Shown: piece by piece, positions 6,553-10,701 of the stretch
Layout of the letters: each line of letters begins with the position of its first letter
Numbering within the stretch: the first letter of the stretch is position 1
Source: an uncultured Lachnospira sp.
GTDB taxonomy: Bacteria; Bacillota; Clostridia; Lachnospirales; Lachnospiraceae
Length of the DNA stretch: 10,701 bases
Assembly (NCBI GenBank): GCA_947169835.1
Contig: CAMVRH010000021.1
Coordinates: forward strand, 1 to 10,701
Direction of reading: 5' to 3'
The notes under the pieces: generated by a model
Seen by the model: only the letters and a program-made list of their open reading frames with translations
Database searches by the model: none
What the model was told of the DNA's origin: nothing
Position numbers and translations under genes: made by a program

Positions 6553-7032
6553 TTAATAAGTTACATCTAGATCAGGTCTAGTAATCGCTATTAAAGGCGA
6601 GCGAACTAAAATATCCTGAGTGCTGGTGTTAACTAGTGACAATGACTGGCAACAGCCATTCCAAATATCTATAGGCATATCTACAGATACATTGAAATAT
6701 TGTTCTACAGCTGCTGGTGTAACGACCATTTCACTAAGAGGAACCACAGTTCCGTCAAGGGATAAAGATAGCGAAATTTCTCCAGCAGTCCCACCGGTAG
6801 GTATAGCAATATTGGCTTTAACGTTTACATCGTACAATGCAGTATTACCTGCTTTGCACATGCAACCGCAGCTATATAACATATCCTCCCAAGGTGTCCA
6901 ACCGCTTAAAGTAAAATTGCCAGTTCCTTCACGAAAACGCACAAAACCTCTATCACAAGGTACAAGTATGTCAGTAAAGACTACTGGCAAAGTGCTAGCG
7001 ACTGTCTGTACTATGTTGTTACCTGCAACCAT
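6553..7032 (-). CDS. Cysteine-rich beta-sandwich protein, likely virion-associated
   Basis: 159 residues, predicted mostly beta from alternating hydrophobic stretches. Landmarks: PCDRGFVRFREGTGNFTLSGW (about 25-45) is interrupted by charged turns; CGCMCK (55-60); ANIAIPTGGTAGEISLSLSL (about 73-92); TPAAVEQYFNV (105-115); NGCCQSLSLVNTS (125-137). I recall related proteins in Clostridia phages with the same 'REGTG', 'IPTGG', 'TPAAVEEYFNV' and 'GCC' landmarks; they suggest a TNF/C1q-like jelly roll, but I cannot verify the fold. Six cysteines, including CxCxC and CC pairs, are unusual for a cytoplasmic protein and suggest disulfides or a metal site. AAGGAGGTGA upstream is a near-perfect ribosome binding site, implying high expression, as expected of a decoration or surface-exposed protein. 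It follows another cysteine-rich gene by 12 bases. Confidence 0.8.
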   Translation of the reverse strand: MVAGNNIVQTVASTLPVVFTDILVPCDRGFVRFREGTGNFTLSGWTPWEDMLYSCGCMCKAGNTALYDVNVKANIAIPTGGTAGEISLSLSLDGTVVPLSEMVVTPAAVEQYFNVSVDMPIDIWNGCCQSLSLVNTSTQDILVRSPLIAITRPDLDVTY

Positions 7033-7044
7033 ACAGTCACCTCC

Positions 7045-7797
7045 TTATCCTACTCTCCTGCATCCATTAGCATAAAATGGTGAAGGGCAGCAATTTGGAT
7101 TTGGAACTGTATACGCAGGTATAGCAGGCGGATTCAGATACTGCTCAAGGGCTGCTGTCTGAGCTGCATTATCAGCCAGTATTGCAGCAGTCTGACTGTT
7201 CTGAGTTTCTCTAAGATTTGCCATTGTAAGCTGCTGCTGAAGATCAGCAATCTTGTCATTCTTGGCATCTAGCTCAAGCTGACAAATCTTATCCATTATT
7301 GTTGTAAATCCTCTATTAGTAGAATCTACAAGTGCCTGGGTATTGGCTGTCTGCTGTGTCATAAGGTCTCTTATACCTTCAGTAAAAGCAGCTCGGTCCT
7401 GGCAGTTCTCTGTTGCCACCGTGTATTTCAGGTCAGCAATCTGAGAACGATTTTCACAACAGCAATTCTGCTGCTGCATAGCAATGTTGTTAATCATGCT
7501 TGTGAGGTTTGCCTGTGTATTACATCTAGACACCTCTGCATTAGCGAAGCCATTTGAAACAGCTGTCGTGAGATTATTCATCCCGTTCATAACAGCACTC
7601 TGGTCAAAGCCACGCTGAACATCGCTAGCAACTCCGTTTCCGTTGTTGCCAAAACCACCCCAGTTTCCACCAGTGAGTGCAAACAGCATAATGATGACTA
7701 ACCACCATGCTCCATCCCCACCAGAGAAACCATTTCCATTGCCCATGATAGCGGCAATGTCTGCGGCACTAAGTCCGCCATCTCGAAGAATAGACAT
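7045..7797 (-). CDS. Membrane-anchored cysteine-rich coiled-coil phage protein
   Basis: 250 residues, function unknown; it resembles a protein common in gut Firmicutes phages. Order of parts: residues 1-29 are Gly/Asn-rich; one hydrophobic segment, AWWLVIIMLFAL (30-41); a Gly/Asn-rich spacer (43-56); then a long helical region (57-222) rich in Gln, Asn, Ala and Thr with heptad-like patterns (for example DAKNDKIADLQQQLTMANL), probably coiled coil; and a Pro-rich tail with CC. Nine cysteines are spread along it, notably CCC (112-114) and CC (236-237). The motif VQRGFDQSAVMNGMNNL with NGFANAEVSRC is the part I recognise. AGGAGG lies 9 bases upstream of the ATG. The single hydrophobic segment plus coiled coil could suit an envelope-spanning or trimeric fibre-like protein; neither is demonstrated. 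Confidence 0.82.
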   Translation of the reverse strand: MSILRDGGLSAADIAAIMGNGNGFSGGDGAWWLVIIMLFALTGGNWGGFGNNGNGVASDVQRGFDQSAVMNGMNNLTTAVSNGFANAEVSRCNTQANLTSMINNIAMQQQNCCCENRSQIADLKYTVATENCQDRAAFTEGIRDLMTQQTANTQALVDSTNRGFTTIMDKICQLELDAKNDKIADLQQQLTMANLRETQNSQTAAILADNAAQTAALEQYLNPPAIPAYTVPNPNCCPSPFYANGCRRVG

Positions 7798-7819
7798 TTG
7801 TCACTTCCTCCTAAAAATA

Positions 7820-8026
7820 TTATTTGCGTCCAACTATTAAATCTGCTATAGCCGCAAATTGCTGAAATTGTTCTGGAGGTATCTGGTTTTTTATCTCCAT
7901 CCCAACCTCTTGAGGAGAACGAGTAGTCGACTGCTGGTATTGTTTCTCAAATGCCCCTAGTCTTTCCTTAGCTCCATTTACGCCTCCTAACAAATCTAAT
8001 AAGTTGATACTGCCATTTTGAAACAT
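7820..8026 (-). CDS. Small Gln/Ile-rich conserved phage protein
   Basis: 68 residues from ATG 8026. A longer reading from GTG 8035 would add MID, but AAAGGG lies directly at that GTG and 8 bases before the ATG, so the ATG is the better start. The sequence begins MFQNGSINLLDLLGGV, continues with a charged helix, and ends with PPEQFQQFAAIADLIVGRK. I recall similar short proteins ('EQFNQ...ANQL') among gut phage structural genes, role unknown. The GTG frame would overlap the upstream stop by 4 bases; the ATG leaves a 5-base gap, so the gene is coupled either way. Confidence 0.72.
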   Translation of the reverse strand: MFQNGSINLLDLLGGVNGAKERLGAFEKQYQQSTTRSPQEVGMEIKNQIPPEQFQQFAAIADLIVGRK

Positions 8027-8031
8027 GTCAA

Positions 8032-8430
8032 TCACCCTTTCGCATTAGGACTTGTTAAGTCCTCTAAAAACTTTCTAAGTTCTGCAATCTCACCTGATAA
8101 TGCTTTAACATCTTCTTTTGTAGCGTAATTCTCTAAATTCTGTTCCATCATGTTTGACTGATACTGAGGCATCTTCTCTTTGATGTCAAATGCCCTGAAC
8201 AGGTTTGTCATTCCATTTGCATCTGTGCCTCTCATGAACATTTCATTAGTATCACTAGATAAAAGCAATACTGTAGAGCCTGGTTCCAGGCCATAGTTTA
8301 ACGCAGATTCCTCTCCACCGCTTATACTGATAAGCCCATTCTGTGGGTTTCTTCCCGGTGGTTGAGTATTTGACTGGTAATTGCCAGCATTGTATGCGTA
8401 AGGGTTTGTAACCGAATTAAACGGTGTCAT
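8032..8430 (-). CDS. Conserved small phage protein with ISGGEESA beta domain and C-terminal coiled coil
   Basis: 132 residues. Residues 1-32 are Asn/Gln/Pro/Tyr-rich and probably disordered. Residues 33-84 form a compact beta domain: LISISGGEESALNYGLEPGSTVLLLSSDTNEMFMRGTDANGM (33-74, with several short strands), then FRAFDIKEK. Residues 98-126 are a helix, probably coiled coil (ATKEDVKALSGEIAELRKFLEDL). I recall this arrangement, 'I.G...A..Y...PGSTVLL.DS......K..DA.GM', in many gut Firmicutes phages, adjacent to the same peptidase; its role is unknown. AAGGAGAC lies upstream and the ATG overlaps the peptidase stop by one base (TAATG). A trimeric virion protein is plausible. No signal peptide or membrane segment is seen. 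Confidence 0.8.
   Translation of the reverse strand: MTPFNSVTNPYAYNAGNYQSNTQPPGRNPQNGLISISGGEESALNYGLEPGSTVLLLSSDTNEMFMRGTDANGMTNLFRAFDIKEKMPQYQSNMMEQNLENYATKEDVKALSGEIAELRKFLEDLTSPNAKG
8035..8040 (-). promoter_or_regulatory. Ribosome binding site deciding the start of the 68-residue gene
   Basis: AAAGGG on the minus strand ends at 8035, leaving 8 bases to the ATG at 8026 but overlapping the upstream GTG at 8035. It therefore favours the ATG. Confidence 0.6.
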
Positions 8431-8807
8431 TATTTAGTCTCCTTCCAGTAATAAATCACGGTTTCATACCCACAATCTCCGGTGTCATAGTAATTGCCGT
8501 CCACCACAGCAACAACATGCTCATCAGTTGCCACTAAGTATTTTCCATAAGGATTGTCTTTGCAGAAATCTCTGATGGTATAACAATTAGGACAGGTATT
8601 ACTAATCGGGTATCTTTTGAAACCGAACTTTTCCAAATATGAATTCCATACGGCATTAGTAGACGGCATCATGTGCATAAAGCCACCTTCAACACATATA
8701 CCTACATAAACCTCTTGCCAACTCATATCTAAAACTTTTGAAACTGCTCTAACTGTGCAGTCATTTGTTAAAAGATAATCTGGATTTGGGTTGTAATAAA
8801 TATACAT
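8430..8807 (-). CDS. Papain/C39-like cysteine peptidase of phage type
   Basis: 125 residues. Likely catalytic residues: Cys17 in NDCTVRA at the start of a helix, His97 in DEHVVAVVDG, and Asp108 in YYDTGD, the order Cys-His-Asp of papain-like and C39-like folds. PSTNAVWNSYLEKFGFKR (49-66) and NTCPNCYTIRDFCKDNP (70-86) are landmarks I recall from homologues in gut phages and prophages. TCPNC contains a CxxC pair that could bind metal. There is no signal peptide or membrane helix, so the product is cytoplasmic or virion-packed. Its ATG overlaps the holin stop by one base, and unlike its neighbours it has no Shine-Dalgarno: the upstream bases are AAAGAAAAAAAG. Translation must come from coupling to the holin, or from the slippery site described separately. 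Substrate is unknown; peptidoglycan or protein processing are both possible. Confidence 0.75.
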   Translation of the reverse strand: MYIYYNPNPDYLLTNDCTVRAVSKVLDMSWQEVYVGICVEGGFMHMMPSTNAVWNSYLEKFGFKRYPISNTCPNCYTIRDFCKDNPYGKYLVATDEHVVAVVDGNYYDTGDCGYETVIYYWKETK

Positions 8808-9202
8808 TACTTTTTTTCTTTATTGTCTGACTCTTTATCGATTTCTTTACTCTCTGTAGCTAAGGCTTTCTTAATAAAGCTGGGTATTGGCACACCAAGC
8901 TTTTCAAGGTTCTCGCAAATACTTATTAATTCCATAATAATTAAGTATAGTGAGATACCACTGCTTACAGCAGCCGGTAAACTTAAACCAGTAACAAAAA
9001 GCTCGCCTATGATTATTACACAAATTTCGCCAATCTTCTTAGCAAGACCTTTGCGCAATATTGAGGACTTAACCTTGCCTTTTAGCCAAGCATTTAGCAA
9101 ACCAGTAATAATGTCTATACCCATTAATACAATAGGTATCATTATTACCCACATTTCGTTTGCAAAGTGAAATTTGGATACAAGTTCCTGCATCTCTTCC
9201 AT
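8807..9202 (-). CDS. Holin of the toxin-secretion/phage-lysis type (Phage_holin_4/Cph1-like)
   Basis: 131 residues. Hydrophobic segments lie at about 17-38 (containing MGIDIITGLL), 57-75 and 79-97, separated by the basic loop KGKVKSSILRKGLAKK (41-56), followed by LGVPIPSFIKK and a highly charged Lys/Glu/Asp tail. The Asp-x-x-x-Gly in the first helix, the 'SS..RKG' loop and the 'E.......NLEKLGVPIP' end match the family also annotated as toxin-secretion/phage-lysis holins. It should assemble in the inner membrane and time lysis by opening it. AGGAGGTC lies 5 bases before the ATG, and its stop overlaps the peptidase start. No endolysin is encoded next to it in this window. Possible alternative: another small membrane protein with the same topology. 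Confidence 0.87.
   Translation of the reverse strand: MEEMQELVSKFHFANEMWVIMIPIVLMGIDIITGLLNAWLKGKVKSSILRKGLAKKIGEICVIIIGELFVTGLSLPAAVSSGISLYLIIMELISICENLEKLGVPIPSFIKKALATESKEIDKESDNKEKK
8810..8816 (-). other. Candidate -1 slippery heptamer (A_AAA_AAG) at the holin stop
   Basis: The holin ends GAA AAA AAG TAA. In the zero frame this contains A_AAA_AAG, the well-known bacterial -1 slippery heptamer, one codon before the stop. A -1 shift would read GTA ATG and continue in frame into the peptidase. There is no obvious stem-loop or upstream stimulatory Shine-Dalgarno, and the same heptamer occurs elsewhere in a K/E-rich tail, so this is only a candidate. Confidence 0.25.
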
Positions 9203-9214
9203 TTTGACCTCCTA

Positions 9215-9553
9215 TTATTTAGGGTCTGCCATCATATACAGACGCCAATATGATTCATCTTTAGTTTTAGAAAGTGCATCGCACATAAATGAATTTGAAG
9301 GAGGATCCCAATTCAGTCGAACTTTTGTAAAAATATACTCTCTAGCTGAGGACATTTGGGATACATTGGAAACCAGCTGGCTCCAAGTTTCATTATAGCC
9401 AGTAATAATAAAGCCTTCATCTGGTCCTACTGCAATCTGCGTTAGATCACTTATAGCTGCATTAATATGAGAGATCAACTCTGGATCAAATGCTGTATCT
9501 TCTACTAATACTCCAAGCATCTTTTTAATTGACTCTAAGATACTCTCCTCCAT
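9215..9553 (-). CDS. Head-tail connector protein, gp6-like
   Basis: 112 residues. The layout fits the Phage_gp6-like head-tail connector family: an N-terminal helix (ESILESIKKMLGVL, 3-16), FDPELISHINAAISDLTQI (22-40), the loop AVGPDEGF (41-48), then helices leading to EYIFTKVRLNWDPPSNSF (72-89), and a closing helix with WRLYM. Proteins of this family form a ring under the portal that joins head to tail. AAGGAG lies 9 bases before the ATG, and the gene ends 12 bases before the holin. Its location, away from the portal and capsid and next to lysis and HNH genes, differs from the usual portal-capsid-connector order. I am fairly sure of the family from the 'KVRL.(F/W)DPP.NSF' landmark. Confidence 0.75.
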   Translation of the reverse strand: MEESILESIKKMLGVLVEDTAFDPELISHINAAISDLTQIAVGPDEGFIITGYNETWSQLVSNVSQMSSAREYIFTKVRLNWDPPSNSFMCDALSKTKDESYWRLYMMADPK

Positions 9554-9565
9554 AGTGTGTTCTCC

Positions 9566-9838
9566 TTATTCCTCTACAATGTCAACAAATTTGCTCATTA
9601 CAAAACCAAATTTATTGTCAAACTGTATACGATACCAGTCAGGAAGCTCTTTTCTAATAACAACTCTTGTACCTTTGGTTATTATTTTGATAACATTGTC
9701 TCCCTTTTCAGGATCTTTTCTAACATTAAGTTTTTCAGCAGTTATTACTCCGATCTTGTTCTTCCTTACAGGTTCTTTTGCCTCTTTGGCTTCCGCAACC
9801 CGCTTTGGCTTCGTGTAATCTGTTCTCTTGTTATTCAT
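9566..9838 (-). CDS. Free-standing bacterial SH3 (SH3_3-like) domain protein
   Basis: 90 residues from ATG 9838. A longer frame reaches ATG 9856, but that would overlap the HNH stop, and AAAGGAG lies within those extra codons, 6 bases from ATG 9838, so the shorter start is preferred. Residues 1-28 are basic and disordered (Lys/Arg/Glu). Residues 29-90 form an SH3b fold: IGVITAEKLNVRKDP (29-43), DNVIKIITKGTRVVI (47-61) and DWYRIQFDNKFGFVMSKFV (67-85), with the conserved LNVR, G-x-x-V and GFV landmarks. Such domains bind peptidoglycan, usually as the targeting end of an endolysin, but here there is no catalytic domain. It may act with a lysin encoded elsewhere, or as a virion wall-binding protein. 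No signal peptide. Confidence 0.8.
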   Translation of the reverse strand: MNNKRTDYTKPKRVAEAKEAKEPVRKNKIGVITAEKLNVRKDPEKGDNVIKIITKGTRVVIRKELPDWYRIQFDNKFGFVMSKFVDIVEE

Positions 9839-9844
9839 TTCATT

Positions 9845-9851
9845 CTCCTTT
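9845..9851 (-). promoter_or_regulatory. Ribosome binding site deciding the SH3 gene start
   Basis: AAAGGAG on the minus strand is 6 bases upstream of ATG 9838, an ideal distance, and lies inside the codons that the longer ATG 9856 reading would use. Confidence 0.65.
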
Positions 9852-10260
9852 ACCATAGTTTTGTGTCTCCAGGATATCTTTCGACTAAAGTTTTTGTCTT
9901 TAGTATTGTGTCATCACCATAATGTATAGCATTATGCATTTCATGAGAGACACAAACTAAGTATTCAGGGTTCAAAATATCTGGGTTTCTTTCTGTAATG
10001 TCATCTATAAGAATTGGGTTAATGTGATGGACTAATATCTTTCCGGCTATAGGGTAATCTTGCAAACCCATTTCAAAGCCATTGTCTCTAACCATTACTT
10101 TTCTTCTTACATAGCGCCATTCCGGGGATGTATAAAACACTTGGTTCAAATATCGGTCAAATCCAAAGGTCTCTATACCAACATGACCTTTCAGCATTAA
10201 ATATCTAAACCTTTCTTCTAAAGTATTCAGCTTTGAAAGCTCTGTGTAAGTTCTAATCAT
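9850..10260 (-). CDS. HNH endonuclease
   Basis: 136 residues from ATG 10260. The frame is open to ATG 10407, but those extra codons overlie the upstream gene; homologues I recall begin at MIRTYTELSKL.TLEERFRYL, so 10260 is chosen. The N-terminal half has ETFGFDRYLNQVFYTSPEWRYVRRKVMVRDN (residues 30-60, ending in the first HNH strand region), and the HNH motif follows: VHHINP with His78/His79 and Asn81, then VSHEMHNAIHYGD with His106, Asn110 and His113. The motif is complete. HNH enzymes beside terminases assist packaging cleavage in HK97-like phages (known for the group); a role here is inferred. It overlaps the small-terminase-like gene by 8 bases and lies 11 bases before the SH3 gene. It is separated from the large terminase by about 4.9 kb, which is unusual. 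Confidence 0.87.
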   Translation of the reverse strand: MIRTYTELSKLNTLEERFRYLMLKGHVGIETFGFDRYLNQVFYTSPEWRYVRRKVMVRDNGFEMGLQDYPIAGKILVHHINPILIDDITERNPDILNPEYLVCVSHEMHNAIHYGDDTILKTKTLVERYPGDTKLW

Positions 10261-10588
10261 CCTCTTCATCCTCATCAACATTGCCAGTATATATGCCAAA
10301 GGCTTTAATAGCTTCTCTATACAGCTGTTCAGCATTGTCTTGCTCTTTAATTGAAGCCGACTTAGCTCTTGCAAGCTCGACCTCAGCTTCAAGCTTTGCC
10401 TTTTCAAGCTGCATTCTTGTAGTACCTAGCTTGAGGTAGTGCAACAACAGCGTATCGGATGCTGTGCCCTCTTCAATTCTCTTTTCAGCTAGGTCTACTG
10501 ACTTTGCAATCATTTGGTTTTCTCTAGATTCTAATGTTAGAGCAGGAGGGCTTTTTGGTTTAGTAACTTTTTCACTTTTCCTTCTCAT
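10253..10588 (-). CDS. Small terminase-like DNA-packaging protein
   Basis: 111 residues. Residues 1-15 are basic and Pro/Lys-rich; 20-100 form a helical domain with ENQMIAKSVDLAEKRIEEGTASDTLLLHYLKLGT (23-56, in two helices around the turn GTAS), then a long helix LEKAKLEAEVELARAKSAS and EQLYREAIKAF. The end is acidic (VDEDEEDD). I recall this family, 'ENQ.I.LA.DLAEK..REGTAS....HFLKLGT', directly upstream of HNH genes in Firmicutes phages, often annotated as a small terminase or left unnamed; the role is inferred from position. A GAAAGGAA site lies about 13 bases before the ATG, slightly far. Its 3' end overlaps the HNH start by 8 bases. Confidence 0.72.
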   Translation of the reverse strand: MRRKSEKVTKPKSPPALTLESRENQMIAKSVDLAEKRIEEGTASDTLLLHYLKLGTTRMQLEKAKLEAEVELARAKSASIKEQDNAEQLYREAIKAFGIYTGNVDEDEEDD

Positions 10589-10623
10589 TAATTATCACTA
10601 TTCCTTTCAGACCAACTAAAACT

Positions 10624-10701
10624 CTATAAAAGTACATAGTCATGCAACCAATGGAGATCAAAATCACTAATATAGGTAGCAGTTATGGGAGTAACTTTAA
10701 T
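10624..10701 (-). CDS. Possible C-terminus of an upstream gene (5' end beyond window)
   Basis: The minus strand is open from the right edge for 25 codons, reading IKVTPITATYISDFDLHW then LHDYVLL, to TAG at 10624. The other two minus frames stop within 31 bases. It leaves a 35-base gap before the next ATG, which contains that gene's ribosome binding site, so the spacing suits the end of the preceding gene in the operon. No family is recognisable from 25 residues; an open stretch this short may be chance. Confidence 0.35.
   Translation of the reverse strand: MKVTPITATYISDFDLHWLHDYVLL

Noticed and set aside
6620..7075. Plus-strand open frame of 151 codons
   Set aside because: It lies opposite the well-supported gene at 6553-7032, lacks a recognisable ribosome binding site or family, and the whole window otherwise codes on the minus strand.
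8008..8022. A 15-base match (tactgccattttgaa) to the protease-capsid start region
   Set aside because: It lies within codons 2-6 of the 68-residue gene, is not placed at that gene's start codon, and is short; chance or coding coincidence is likely, though it overlaps the 18-bp leader motif.
9839..9856. Longer SH3 protein starting at ATG 9856
   Set aside because: Its start would overlap the HNH stop and contain the ribosome binding site of the ATG at 9838, which has ideal spacing.
10261..10407. N-terminal extension of the HNH gene to ATG 10407
   Set aside because: The extra residues lie entirely over the upstream gene in another frame and look like a shadow of it; the family begins at MIRTY.
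10623..10651. Possible promoter TTGGTT - 17 bases - TATAGA on the minus strand
   Set aside because: Matches to both consensus boxes are weak (about 3 of 6 and 4 of 6) and it overlaps a possible coding end; AT-rich DNA gives many such matches.
1..10701. CRISPR arrays, tRNA genes, insertion sequences, integrase or attachment sites, defence or toxin systems
   Set aside because: Reading both strands, I saw no repeat-spacer pattern, cloverleaf, transposase or recombinase motif, and almost every base is occupied by phage late genes.

Overview
The window reads as the late (packaging, head and lysis) region of a tailed double-stranded DNA phage or prophage whose host is probably a gut member of the Firmicutes (Clostridia). 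This rests on an AT-rich composition, strong AGGAGG-type ribosome binding sites in front of nearly every gene, and protein families I recognise from Clostridia phages: an HK97-type capsid and portal, a toxin-secretion-type holin, and proteins carrying an HGIxGQKWGxRR tag. Every credible gene lies on the minus strand. The genes are packed end to end with 1 to 66 bases between them, or short overlaps, so the window looks like one long late operon transcribed from right to left. I found no integrase, repressor, tRNA, CRISPR array or insertion sequence.

In order of transcription (high to low coordinate): the tail end of an unidentified ORF (10624-10701, weak); a helical, acidic-tailed protein that fits a small-terminase role (10253-10588); an HNH endonuclease (9850-10260); a free-standing bacterial SH3 domain (9566-9838); a gp6-like head-tail connector (9215-9553); a holin (8807-9202); a compact papain/C39-like cysteine peptidase (8430-8807); two small probably virion-associated proteins (8032-8430, 7820-8026); a membrane-anchored, cysteine-rich coiled-coil protein (7045-7797); a cysteine-rich beta-sandwich protein (6553-7032); and a Tyr/Ser/Arg/Asn-rich linker protein (6125-6541). 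A hairpin with a T-tract (6070-6107) then separates these from the head module: a tagged coiled-coil protein (5420-6058), a tagged hydrophobic protein (5027-5410), the large terminase (3233-4987), a third tagged protein (2754-3233), the portal (1491-2735), and a prohead protease fused in frame to the major capsid protein (1-1463), which runs off the left edge.

How the genes fit together: the terminase ATPase/nuclease, probably with the small subunit and the HNH nuclease, cuts and pumps DNA through the portal. The protease matures the capsid protein to which it is fused. The connector joins head to tail, and the holin opens the membrane for lysis. The tagged proteins surrounding the terminase and the cysteine-rich pair have no assigned role.

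The observations most worth following are two near-identical candidate internal translation starts inside the protease-capsid fusion, which coincide with the expected domain boundaries and with a change in lysine codon use; three different proteins sharing one N-terminal tag around the terminase; and a slippery A_AAA_AAG heptamer at the end of the holin, placed so that a -1 shift would fuse it to the cysteine peptidase.
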